The notes under the pieces are model-generated. The model worked only from the letters and a program-made list of their open reading frames with translations, was not told where the DNA came from and made no database searches. Shown here piece by piece: positions 1 through 9,863 of a stretch of 64,000 nucleotides of DNA (position 1 is the stretch's first letter; each line of letters begins with the position of its first letter). The translations under genes were made by a program, and so were the position numbers. Origin of the DNA: Prorocentrum cordatum. Lineage: Eukaryota; Sar; Dinophyceae; Prorocentrales; Prorocentraceae. The stretch covers positions 260,001-324,000 of the forward strand of contig CAUYUJ010018549.1 of assembly GCA_963575745.1 (NCBI GenBank), in the 5' to 3' direction.

Positions 1-240
1 CGCCCGCGGGCCCGCGCACGTCTCGGCCCGCCCCTCCGCCAGGTCGTGGCCCCGTCCGGCTAGCTCCGCCCACGGCCTCGGCGGTCGCAGGCACCCGTGG
101 GCCCGCGCCTGTCTCTCGGGGGGGGGAGGGAGGACCCCTGCATGCTGGAGCATCCGCCCTCCCTCGCTTCTTCCCCCGTCTGTCCGGTGCCCAGCCTCAC
201 GCAGTTCCCTCATCCTCCCTCCTCCCTCCTCCCACATTCC
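1..240. other. GC-rich window edge, no gene recognised
   Basis: Very GC-rich DNA that is open in several frames because of composition. No splice-bounded exon or motif could be supported. It runs into a CCT/CTT repeat. Confidence 0.4.
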
Positions 241-800
241 CCTCTTTCCCCCCTCCTCCTCCTCCTCCTCTCCTCCTCCTCCTCCTCCTCCTCCTCCTCC
301 TCCTCCTCCTCCTCCTCCTCCTCTCCTCCTCCTGCTCCTCCTCTCCTCTCCTCCTCCTCCTGCTCCTCCTCCTTCTCCTCTCCCCCGCCCTCCTCTCTCC
401 TCCCCTCCTCCTCCCTCCTCCTTCCTCCTCCTTCCCTTCCCTTCCCTTCCCTTCCTTCCTCCCTTCCCTTCCCCTCCCCTCCCATTCCTTCCCTTCCCTT
501 CCTCTTCCTCTTCCTTCCCTTCCCTTCCCTTCCCTTCCCTTCCTTCCCTTCCTCCCTCCCTCCCTCCCCCTCCTTCTCCTCTCCCTCTCCCTCCGCACCT
601 CTGCCCCTCTGCTTCTCCCCTGCTCTTTCCCCAATTGGCCACTTTTTCTCCCTCCTTGAGCTCCTCTCTCCTCCCCTTCCCTCATCCGCCCCTCGCCTTC
701 CTCCGCCTCCTGCTCTCGCTCTTATCCTGCTCCTGGGCCTCCTCCTCCTCCTCCTCCTCCTCCTCCTCCACCTCCTCCTCCTCCACCTCCTCCTCCGCGA
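241..800. repeat. CCT/CCTT polypyrimidine microsatellite block
   Basis: Long imperfect runs of CCT and CCCTT with a second pure CCT run near 738-795. The + strand is almost entirely pyrimidine. The long Ser-, Leu-, Pro- or Arg-rich open frames over it are products of the repeat and are not genes. Confidence 0.95.
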
Positions 801-1150
801 GAATCGGGTCGAAGATAGTTGCGCGTGTTCCTACGAGGGCTGAGGCACAGGGCTGATCTTTTGACTCTCACATGCCGCGAACACTCCAGTACCTCTCACG
901 GGAATCCGTGGGTCTAGCAACGGTCACACGGGAGGACCAACGAGTAGTTGAGACACTATACAGTACAGCATGTGCACCTTTCGATCGCATGCGGGATAAG
1001 GCGTGCCACATGCTTTCGAACACGGGGAGGTTTTCCAGGAACCCTTTCTTGCGACTGAGACTCTTTGCGAGCAGAGTGCGGACTGCTTCGGCACAGAAGT
1101 CTGCCAGGACACCGGGTGCCGCATCACACGTTGCAACTGTCGACTACCTT
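801..1150. other. unique spacer, no gene seen
   Basis: Mixed-composition DNA between the CCT block and the TIR element at 1151. No coding segment or RNA gene was recognised. Confidence 0.4.
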
Positions 1151-1326
1151 ACGCAAGAATGACCTTTCGCCGGAGTGACCTTTGGTGCGGGCACAATGGG
1201 GTTCCCCGATCGCCGAACGCGATGCGGTAATAGCGTCTTTCTGCTCGTGTTTGGCCCCCCCCCCACCCCGCGGACCCCAAACAGCCGCGCACCAAAGGTC
1301 ATTCTTTCCCAGGGTCACTCTTGCGT
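1151..1326. mobile_element. TIR element family D, copy 1
   Basis: A ~176 bp element whose ends are inverted repeats of about 40 bases. The left arm (1151-1191) begins ACGCAAGAATGACC and ends CCTTTGGTGCGGG. The reverse complement of the right arm (1285-1326) begins ACGCAAGAGTGACCC and ends CCTTTGGTGCGCGG. Two further copies lie at 19843-20010 and 47470-47639. It has no coding capacity, so it is either a MITE-like transposon or a structured-RNA repeat. Target duplications are not obvious. Confidence 0.75.
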
Positions 1327-2105
1327 GTAGCCGAGACTGACGCTCACCAGACATTGGCTCGCCGCATCTCCAACACCAGCTCCTCGTATGCCTTCCGTTC
1401 ACGAGTCAAGCTCTCCCACACTTGCTGCTTTCTCGCACCACGGCGCCACCCGTACCTGTGTGTGTAATCATGGTCAGGGTCCGGGTTGAACTTGCCCGCT
1501 GCGCATCCGCATAATGATGTCGCCGAGGGCAGCATACAATTAACCCGCCTTGTAAGGATGGGCAATTTTTCCAAGGGTACCCTTGCATCCTTGCCTCCTC
1601 GGTCCATCGTTGGCCACTTTCGTTGGCCGCGTCCGCTCGAAAAACTTCGAAATGGGCCTCCAAGGCCCTTGCATCCTTATCCCGCATGCTTACTATACGG
1701 GTTGAGTGTATCAGTTCCGTTTGCGGCATCGAGTGTGTGTTTCAGTCTGTCGAGGTTGATCGCATGCCGTTCCGAGATCGGCTTGTGCTGGTTGTTGCCG
1801 ATGAAGCCGTGCATGTTTTGTTGGACATGCACACATACACGTTCTTTTGCGGGTGTCCAGCGCAAGTCTGTGAAGCAAGCCGGTCAGATCCTGGCGCCCT
1901 TTGGCGCGGCTCGCATTGGGAAAAACAACGGCTTCACTTCAAACCTGCCACCGCATCGCTTGCTTGAGGCAGCCGCATCGGCCGCCACTGTGTTTTGACC
2001 CGAGTGGTGGTGCACGCCGTGCAAATATCTCGCGAGCGTGATACGCCAGATCCTGGGGCCTGGGGCCTCCACAGAGTTTCTCATGATTAATATGCGTATG
2101 GAGCA
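1327..2105. other. unique intergenic or intronic DNA, no gene seen
   Basis: Moderate-GC unique sequence. Both strands have overlapping short open frames, none with a recognisable motif or credible exon borders. Confidence 0.4.
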
Positions 2106-2117
2106 ATCGCACCCACG

Positions 2118-2205
2118 CGCCCACTTTCCACCTCCCACCTCCCACCTCCCCTCCCGCACCCACCTCCCACCTCCCACCTCCCACCTCCCGCACCCACGCA
2201 CGAAA
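2118..2205. repeat. CCCACCT minisatellite
   Basis: Repeated CCACCTCCCAC units on the + strand, interrupted by CCGCACCCA. Confidence 0.85.
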
Positions 2206-2340
2206 GGTCAAATGGTCTTGCACCCACCTTCCTGCAGTTTCGGTGGTTCCGCCGACACGTGAACGACTGGCCAGATACATATCTTCATTTGGGATTGAGG
2301 CGCACGTAACCCAACAGGTCACGACCCCACCAGTTTCAGA

Positions 2341-2733
2341 TTCCTCTTCCGTCACTCCCCTCCTCCTCCCTCTCTCCTCTCCCCCCCTTCCTCCCCCTCC
2401 TCCTCCTCCTCCTCCTCCTCCTCCTCCTCCTCCTCCTCCTCCTCCTCTTCCTCTTCTTGCTCCTCCTCCTCTCCTCCTCCTCCTTCTTTTTTCTCTTCCT
2501 CCTCCCCTCCCCCTGCCCCCCTCTCCTCCCCAACCTCCTCCTCCTCTCCTCCTCCTCCTCTTCCTCCTCTTCCTCCTCCTCCTCCCCTCCCCTCCCTCCT
2601 CCTCCCCCCCTCCTCCTCCTCCTCCTCCTCCTCCTCTTCCCTCTCCTCTTCCCCCTCCTTCCTCCTCCTCCTCCTCCTCCTCCTCCTCCTCCTCCTCCTC
2701 CTCCTCCTCCTCCTCCTCCTCTTCCTCTCTCCT
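2341..2733. repeat. CCT microsatellite upstream of a candidate exon
   Basis: Nearly 400 bases of CCT-type repeats ending about 20 bases before the exon at 2755. In an intron on the + strand this would supply the polypyrimidine tract. Confidence 0.95.
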
Positions 2734-2754
2734 CGGCGGGCCTGTCGCCCCGAG

Positions 2755-2901
2755 GTCTCCGGGGTGCCCGACCGCCGCGTCCACACCCTGCACACGCTGT
2801 ACCGCGACGCCACGGGGCCCGTGCTCGTGCTGGACACCCTGACGAACGGGCCGGCGGACGCCTCTTGGGACGCGTGGGCCCGGCAGAGCCCACCAGCCAA
2901 G
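2755..2901 (+). CDS. candidate internal exon, unknown protein
   Basis: Function not recognised. The segment reads 49 codons from an AG acceptor (2753-2754) to an AAG/GTGGAC donor, phase 0 at both ends. The peptide includes GVPDRRVHTLHTLYRDATGP and VLVLDTLTNGPADASWDAWA, which is balanced in composition unlike the simple-repeat translations around it, and third codon positions are mostly G or C. It lies between a CCT microsatellite and a GTC microsatellite, the same setting as other candidate exons here. No start or stop codon lies in it, so it is part of a spliced gene whose other exons cannot be assigned; the exon at 7678 is a possible partner. Border choice rests on splice consensus only. 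Confidence 0.45.
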
Positions 2902-2907
2902 GTGGAC

Positions 2908-3115
2908 TCATCGTCATCGTTCTCGTCGTCGTTCTCGTCGCCGCCGTCGCCAACGTCGTCGTCGTCGTCGTCTTCTGTGTCGTGCGTGTCGTCGTCGTGG
3001 TCGTCGTCGTCGTCGTGGTCGTCGTCGTGATCGTCGTCGCCGTCGTCGGCGTCGTCGTCGTCGGCGTCGTCGTCGTGATTGTCGTGGTCGTCGTCGTCGT
3101 TGTCGTCGTAACCGT
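2908..3115. repeat. GTC microsatellite
   Basis: Imperfect GTC/GTT triplets starting a few bases after the donor of the candidate exon at 2755-2901. Confidence 0.95.
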
Positions 3116-3119
3116 TTTG

Positions 3120-3935
3120 ACATCTTGACTCAAGATCCTCTTTAGCGTCGCGGTGAGGCGCTCAGTGCGTATCTCTGCCTCCTTTTTCTGTACTTCTGCC
3201 GCGACAGCTGCGATGGCCATGCGCGCGCTTCGAGATCTCCACTGAGACTTGGCTGGCGTGCGCCGAAAATCTTGAGACCTACAAGGAATTGTGTGTATCT
3301 GTTTCCCCGCACCAAGCTGGACATGTAAGCGCGCGGCCCTTGCGGCCCTACCAACTATGCCAAGGCCTACCAGACGTTCAATCCTGTGAACGTCCATGCT
3401 CCACCTTTCTATCCAGCGGGGTGGCATGTGGTTCCAGTTGGTTGCGCACACACTGCGGACACCCTGCTTGATCAACTTGCCCCTCGCCACGACGTAATTT
3501 TTCAGAACGTGACCTCGGTGATCGACTCGCACGGCGAGCACACCAATGCCGATCACCAAATGGAAGGCTTGGACTTCTCGCACACCCCAGACTTCTCTGA
3601 CTTTCTGACGGGCCTGACGGAGCCCGCGGACTGTGGCGTGGGTGGTTTGTTCCAGATGGTGGCGCACTTGGTCTCCAACCATCCGTGGCCGCGTGGCTCT
3701 TTCGTCGGCACGAAACTTCCCCCGAGACAATCACTGATTCGAGCGTGGAAGCCTTAGCTTTTTCGAGGGACACGCTCGAAAACGACCAGCACGACCAGAT
3801 GGACAAGTACTCAACTATGAAAGTCGGAGGGTTTGCCCCTACGTCGGGTGAGCCTGCACAGGAGATGAAGGCGATCCTCGTGTCGCACGACGTCCAGGGC
3901 ATAAGCACCATTTTCTCTCGTACGTGTCCTTTTCC
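3120..3935. other. unique DNA, no gene seen
   Basis: About 800 bases of mixed unique sequence. Open frames on both strands overlap and none shows a motif. Probably intron or spacer. Confidence 0.4.
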
Positions 3936-4096
3936 TTACTCGGGCCGGACGAAAGGGGGGGATTGGGAAAGGGGGGGATGCGAAATTTGCTGCATGCAGC
4001 TGGTTTCGGCCCCGCCGCTGGGCCCATTCCTCCATACATTGGGCGCCTCCCAGCGCCGGGAGGCGCCGGGAACATCAGCTACGTGAGCTGATTCTC
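3936..4096. repeat. dispersed repeat family E, copy 1
   Basis: Shares an ordered set of blocks with 25540-25708 and 60485-60606: TACTCGGGCCG, a GATTGGG purine run, then a GCTGCATGCAGCTGGTT-like block, CCCCGCCGCTGG, CATTCCTC, a GGCGCCTCCC block and an AGCTACGTGAGCTGA-like end. No open frame is conserved between copies. Confidence 0.7.
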
Positions 4097-4477
4097 AACC
4101 CATCCCTTTTCAGGGGTGGACAGAACCCCCAACAGTGACACGTCGATTAGTGAATTGTCCGTTTTCGGTTCTCGAGAGGGCGCCGTGGCCGTTATTTTCC
4201 AGGCTTGCGCCCACCAGGTTTGGGCCTCAGGTCGTTTTCACTAAACCACGTTTTACTAAAGGGGGGTCTGTCCATCCCCGACCTTTGCTATCCCCCCCTT
4301 TCGCCCGACCCGACTTGCGACAAGAAGGCCGCCCCTCGCCTCAACGAGACGGTCTTCATCGAGGCCGCGGGCCCCGCCTCGGCGCTGGTTTGCCTCGCCC
4401 TCTTCTCAGCAGGCTTGGCCTCAGCTCTCCGTGCGATGCTGCCGGGGAGCCTTCAGGAGGGGAAAAAGCACAGAGGC
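4097..4477. other. unique DNA before repeat C
   Basis: Contains a + strand open segment near 4300-4440 with a hydrophobic Ala/Leu stretch, but no splice sites or motif strong enough to call an exon. Confidence 0.35.
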
Positions 4478-4603
4478 AATTCATCGTCGATTCCCAGGAA
4501 AATATGGGAAAATATGGGAAGTGGGGGGGGAAGACAAAAACCAAGAAGCTATGGGGAATCTGGTCATTTTTTGTCTATTTATTCGTGTGTCCCAGGGCCC
4601 CTT
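4478..4603. repeat. dispersed repeat family C, copy 1
   Basis: One of four related segments (also 31041-31173, 41941-42070, 50490-50587). Each carries a TCGTCGATTCCCAGG-like start or a later remnant of it, a GGAAGTGGGGGGGAAGAC-like purine block, and an end of the type TCTATTTATTCGTGTGTCCC followed by AGGGCCCC. The most constant part is the TATTTATT-GTGTGTC end. Confidence 0.65.
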
Positions 4604-4904
4604 CAAACTTGTCCCCGAGCGCCAGGGTCGAGTAAGCAGTTGTGCATCCCGTGTGCTCCAGAAGATGCGCCCGCTCCTCCCGGTGATGAAGAGTTCACTG
4701 TGGTGACGCCTGGGGCCGACTTTCGCCTTCCCCAGCATGGTGGCCCTGGGCCCGCGGATGCGCCCATGCTGCCTTCCACGCGCCCTCCGGGGCCGATGTC
4801 GGCCTCCGGTTGTCAAAGCAAGTGTGGGAGGTCCTCGCCCTCGTGTCGGAGACCACAAGCCGTACCCCAATGTGGATCGCATGGTCTTCTGGCGCCCGTC
4901 CTGT

Positions 4905-5215
4905 CATCTCCACGGAGGGTTGCCCGCAGCCTTGCGCTCGAGGGAGCTGCCGGGGACGTCTTGCTTGTCCTGCAGACCGAGGGCGCCCGCGGCCTTACGA
5001 TTCTTCAGGACTCGAGGAAGGAGGCTCTTAGCCTGATGGAAGGGGCCGCAGCGGCCAGCGGCCAGGACACTTCCAACCACTACTGCGTCGAGCACGCGGT
5101 TGTCGACGTTGGTGATACCATCGCTGAGATCGGCCACGCCCTCGAGGGCGTTGGTTGCAAGCTCGTGATCGCCAGCCTCTGCATGGACCTCACGGGGTGG
5201 TCGCGACGAGGCGAT
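4905..5215 (+). CDS. possible exon, strand uncertain
   Basis: Both strands are open here. The + frame reads through about 100 codons with a protein-like stretch including CVEHAVVDVGDTIAEIGHAL and VGCKLVIASLCMDL. The - frame of the same DNA also looks plausible (NALEGVADLSDGITNVDNRV). No domain is recognised and splice borders cannot be fixed. The segment is less repetitive than its surroundings, which is the main reason to mark it. The strand given is a weak preference only. Confidence 0.25.
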
Positions 5216-5219
5216 TGCT

Positions 5220-5750
5220 ATCTCCCTCGCCGAGCGGCTGGGCCGCGTTCCGCTGGGAGTGAGCCCCGTGCTTTGAGGCAGAGGTGCGTGTTTTTCTTCC
5301 ACCACGGTCTTTGGACGGCGGGCCCGCGTTTGGTTTTACCTTCTCGGATGCTTCCTTGGATCTTGGGTTCCCCGTGGTGGAAGCGGAAGCGGGTCTTATA
5401 GTGCCGCATCTTGGTTTGTGACAGTTGCCAGTCTTGTCGCATCGCTGCAAGCTGCGAGGCCTGCGTTCGCCCCAACGGGTCGCCCGTGCCCGTGTGCACT
5501 TGCGCATGCAGATGCGTCCTGCGTAGTGTTCGGGCTTTCTGTGTCCTCCCCATTTCGCCCGCTCTGTCCGCCCCTGCGCTCCCTTGGCCTCCCGCTCGCT
5601 GGTCGGAGACCAGGAGTTGCGTGATATGAGGTCCCCCCCCCAAGGACATCAGCACTCGCTGGCGTTGCCGTATATGCCGCGCCGCCTTGGATGCTCATCG
5701 GCTCGCGGTGGCTGGACCCACCAGAGGGGGATCACGCGTACGCGAAATAC
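5220..5750. other. unique DNA, no gene seen
   Basis: Mixed-composition spacer leading into a GTC microsatellite; no supported exon. Confidence 0.4.
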
Positions 5751-5754
5751 GTGT

Positions 5755-5755
5755 A

Positions 5756-5819
<64 letters not shown>

Positions 5820-5876
5820 TCGTCTGCGTCGTCTGTCTCGTCTGTGTCGTCTGTGTCGTCGTCGTCGTCTGTGTCG

Positions 5877-5907
<31 letters not shown>

Positions 5908-6200
5908 TGTTGTCGTCGTGGTCGTCGTCGTCGTCTTCCTGCTGCTCCTGGCTTTCCTGGTGCTCCTGCTTCCGCTCGCGCCCGCTGCTGCTCCTGCTCC
6001 TGCTCGCTCCTGCTCCTGCTGCTGCTCCTGCTGCAGCTGCGCCTGCTGCTGCGCCTGCTGCTGCGCCTGCTGCTGCTCCTGCTCCGCCTGCTGCTGCGCC
6101 TGCTGCTGCTCCTGCTGCTGCTCCTGCTGCTGGTGGTGCTGGTGGTGGTGGTGGTGGTGGTGCTGCTGCTGCTTCTGCTCCTGCTCCTGCCGCTGCTTAT
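5755..6200. repeat. GTC microsatellite grading into CTG/CTC
   Basis: Pure GTC triplets to about 5820, imperfect to 5935, then GCT/CCT triplets and a short GGT run. Long open frames across it are repeat artefacts. Confidence 0.95.
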
Positions 6201-6305
6201 CCTCCCCTGCTCGCGCGCCTTTCCAGCCCGGGTTCGGCAGCGCCCGCCGGCCAAGGCGGACACGCGCAACGGGCGGGAGTACATCCAGAAGGCCGCGGGC
6301 CCGGC

Positions 6306-6398
6306 CAGGGTTGGTTGGGCTTGGTTTGGGGCTGGGTTGGGGTTGGGCTTGGGTTCGGTTTGGGTTGGGCTTGGGCTGGATTTCGGTTTGGGTTGAAG
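6306..6398. repeat. G/T-rich GGGTTGG-type minisatellite
   Basis: Repeated GGTTGGG and TTGGGCTTGGG units with many G3-G4 runs on the + strand, a composition that can form G-quadruplexes. Confidence 0.7.
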
Positions 6399-6654
6399 GG
6401 GGGAGGGGCGGCGGTCCACCAGAGGCCGCAGGCACAGCCCGCGGGCGCCACGGAGGCCCCTGCGGTGGCCTCGGGGGACGTCAGGGGGGGGTCCTCGGAG
6501 GGGCCTTAAGGGCCCTTGAGGGACCCCGGGAGTCGTCCGAGCGATGTCGGAGGCCCCAGCGGGGACACTGGAAGACCTCTGGGCACCCGGCGGGGGGCGC
6601 TGCTTCCACCAGCTGTGCCCGTTTCTTGGCGGCTTGGGACTTCGAGTCGGGAGG

Positions 6655-7092
<438 letters not shown>

Positions 7093-7677
7093 CGGCGCAG
7101 TACGTCCATCCGTAGTAGCCTGGGCTCGAGCCGTTTGGGCTCGAGGACAAAGAGTTGCAGGGGATACTGTCGGTCGCCGCGTTTGCCTTGCCACCGTAGC
7201 CTGCCGCGTCCTCTGTTGGGAACAGAAGTCGCCGATACCGCTGTTCCTCGGACCTCTCTTGATTGGCGCCTTGACCAGAACTCCAAGGCGAATTCAGCGG
7301 AATCCTGCCGTGGCGACGAGGGCCTCCTTCTGCTGGCCCCAGAAGGCGACAACGAGGTAAGGGTATCTCCTCTGACGTCTCCCAGGACCTCTGGAGGTAT
7401 CCAGAGGCCAGAGGTCCCTGTCCAAGGGGCCTCCAGAGGCCGCTGGAGGCAAAACGAAACGCCAAGAAGCGCATCCCAAAAGCTTGATTCTCCGTATCCT
7501 TTCCGCCTCTCCTCACATCCCTCCCTTCCTCCCTCCACTTGTTCCACTCCCTCCTTCCCTCCCTCTATTCACGTCCTGCACTCCCTTCCTCCCTCCCTCC
7601 GCTTCTTCCCTCCCCCCCACTCCTCTCCCAGCCTTCTCCCCCGCCTCCCCTCCCATTGGCTTGCCCCTGGCGCGGAG
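7093..7677. other. unique DNA with CCCT runs, no gene assigned
   Basis: Open on both strands to about 7480, then a CCCTCC-rich pyrimidine stretch (7505-7650) that directly precedes the candidate exon at 7678. No exon could be bounded in the first half. Confidence 0.35.
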
Positions 7678-7806
7678 GTGCTGAAGGCCAGGACCGCCGA
7701 CGGCACCTCCGGCCTGCAGAAGTGGATGGCCAAGCAGCTGCACCATCAGAGGAGCGCCGCCGCGGCAGCGTCGGGGGGCTGTGCGCAGCGGGCCTGGCTT
7801 GCAGAG
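7678..7806 (+). CDS. candidate internal exon, unknown protein
   Basis: Function not recognised. A pyrimidine-rich stretch and a GGAG acceptor precede 43 codons beginning VLKARTADGTSGLQKWMAKQ and ending in AWLAE. A GC donor (GAG/GCAGGG) closes it, phase 0 at both ends. The Trp-containing amphipathic stretch and a short Ala run look like protein rather than repeat. The frame stays open for another 75 codons, but that DNA carries dispersed repeat F (7901-8020), which argues for intron. It could belong to the same gene as the exons at 9282-11120, also phase 0 and + strand. That link is inference. Confidence 0.45.
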
Positions 7807-7900
7807 GCAGGGGCGACGAGGGAAGGCGAAGCGCCAGTCCACGTCGCCCACGCCGCAGTCGGGCGCCGAGCTATGAAGCATAGACCCTGCGCTTGGCCTC

Positions 7901-8020
7901 GCTCGGACGCGTGTACTGTTTCTCGGCGGGGGTCATCGAGGAACATCCGAGACCATCGAGCAACAACCACGCGCGAAGACGAAACGTGCACGGGAATGGA
8001 CATCCGAGCGATGGCAAGTC
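7901..8020. repeat. dispersed repeat family F, copy 1
   Basis: About 120 bases matching 58113-58234: shared blocks are GCTCGG, CGTGT, TTTCTCGGCG, a GGA-CATCC-GA-CATCGAGC stretch, then TGCACGGGAA, GGAC-TCCGAGCGA and GGCAAG. Confidence 0.7.
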
Positions 8021-8030
8021 CGGGTCCGTA

Positions 8031-9281
8031 GTCATTCTGGACCGGGTCACGGCTGCGTCGCCCATCTGCGGCCTCCCAGAAGGCTAGTTTCGATAGCACG
8101 GGGAGAATGCCAGCATGCAGTCAAGTCTTGGAAGTGGAGCTCCGCGAGCTGTCATCAGAGCTGCTGCGCGACGTCCCAGAACGGCTGGGAGCTTTTGGAT
8201 AGCGTGTGGTTCCGTCGGTTCTTTCCCCCGGCGCTGCGGCGCGACACGCTATCCACTTCCTGGCCCCCTCCCAGGCCTCAGCGTCCCAAACTTTTCCCAG
8301 CTTCCTGCACCTCGGAGCAGAGCGACGTGCTAGCCGCTCGCATAGCATCGCGTGTTGCCCGGGCCGCCGTCGTGGCACGGTAAGCAAAATATTCCGACCG
8401 TAGGAAAGGGGAAGGCCGGGGGCAAGGTTCGAGCCAGACGGTGTTTCGGCGATCTCGTGGACCTTTTTCGTTTTGAGTTTGTTCTGCCACAAAGAAGTCG
8501 GAACGAAGACAGAACGTGGGACAACGAAAACAACGCGAGCACGGAAAGCGCTGTTTGGCTCGAGCCGTGGCCGGAGGCGGTACGAGGGGGGTCGATCGAG
8601 GTCGAGGCAGGATGGGACGCGTCAGCAGCACATGCCGTTGCCAGAGGGGGGTTGGCCGAGCCTGGCTGCTCAGGACGACCGCGATTAAGGACGACTGGGC
8701 GTGGTGGACGTTCAACAAAGAGCAGGCGAGAGTGTCGTCGTCGTCGTCGCCGTCTTCGAAAGGGAAACAAAGAGCAGGCGAGATCGGGCGAGCTCGCGAC
8801 CCTTGCCGGCTTTGCTTTGGCCAGACGCGGCGCGAGTGAGGTGGCGCGTCGTGTATTGGCCCGCGCCATGCCTTTTGGGGGCATTTTGGCGACCCTACCT
8901 CTCGAGACCAGCCCTTTCTGTCGACCCGAGCCGCGTCCTTGGGGCATCTTGGCGACTCGCTCCTTCTCTCGCTCCTCGCTCCTCCCTCCCTCTCTCCCCG
9001 CCTGCTTCCCGCATCATGCTCCCCCCTCGCCTGCAGCGATGCACGCCGCTGTTGCGCCAGTCCGCGGGGCCTTCGGGGCCTTTTTGCCTGGCCGCGCACT
9101 ATCCTTGTGGTGGATGGAGCGGAGTGGTCACCGGGGGCTTCGCCAATACGCTGAACATGTTCTTCTTTCTTCTTCTCCACCACGCGCCAGACATTCTCCT
9201 CCTCGTCCTTCGTTCTCCCCATCAGTCACCTCGACTTTTGTGTAGTTGATATCGGCACTAGCCGCATCATCCTCAGAGCAG
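8031..9281. other. intron-like or intergenic DNA, no gene assigned
   Basis: About 1.2 kb open in several frames because of GC content. No frame has a continuous motif. If the gene at 9282 has a complete HAD-like domain, its earlier exons with the catalytic Asp motif should lie here or further upstream, but none was recognised. Confidence 0.35.
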
Positions 9282-9419
9282 GCGCGCGCGGGCAAGCTCG
9301 TGACCCTCATCGGCGGCCGCAGGCCCACACGACAGCTGTTCTTGGACGACAACATCGAGCACAACGACGCCCGCATCGTAGACGTGCGCGACGCCAAGGG
9401 GCATCCGATGGCGCACAGG
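9282..9419 (+). CDS. HAD-like domain fragment, exon A
   Basis: 46 codons from a GCAG acceptor to an inferred GA donor at 9420, phase 0 at both ends. The peptide reads GKLVTLIGG, then QLFLDDNIEHNDARIVDVRD. A hydrophobic strand ending in Asp-Asp and followed by Asn resembles motif IV of haloacid-dehalogenase-like phosphohydrolases, where the acidic pair binds magnesium. The following Ile-Val-Asp-Val-Arg-Asp and the next exon fit a protist family of this type known to me only from memory. The catalytic first motif is not seen; it would be in upstream exons. The uninterrupted reading into exon B after removal of a CCT-rich intron supports the model. Splice borders are inferred. Confidence 0.6.
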
Positions 9420-9863
9420 GAGACTCCTCCGCCTCCTCCTCCTCCTCCTCCTCCGTCTCCTCCTCCTCCCCCTGCTCCTCCTCCTCCTCCTCCTCCTCAT
9501 CGGGAAAGGGGTCCCACTCTGCTCGGTCACCAGGAGGGGCGCGAAGATAGCCGCGCCCGACGGCCGGGGCCTGGCGCGAAGATGCCCGCGCCTCGCGCGG
9601 TGCGAAGCGCGGAGTCTCCGACGGCGACGCCGGCGACGAACGACGGCGACGGCGGCTGCGATTGCGGCTGCAAATGCGGCTGCTGCGACGACGACGCCCG
9701 GCTGGCGGCGGCGGACGCCCGACCAGGTGACTCGGTAGGGGCTGCCCGTGCCAGGGCTGTATTTTCGGAAGGCCCCGTCCCAGGCTCTCGGAGCCTCCTT
9801 TTCGTCAGCAGCGGGGTCCGATTTTGGCACCACGGCCTGGGGCTGGGACTCCTGACCCCCGAG
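9420..9863 (+). other. inferred intron with GA donor and CCT microsatellite
   Basis: Starts GAGACTCC, ends CCCCGAG, 444 bases. A CCT repeat fills 9426-9503; GC-rich unique DNA fills the rest. Because the length is a multiple of three and lacks stops, the frame stays open through it. That explains the long open frame over the region, but the Pro-run translation is unlike the exons. Confidence 0.55.
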
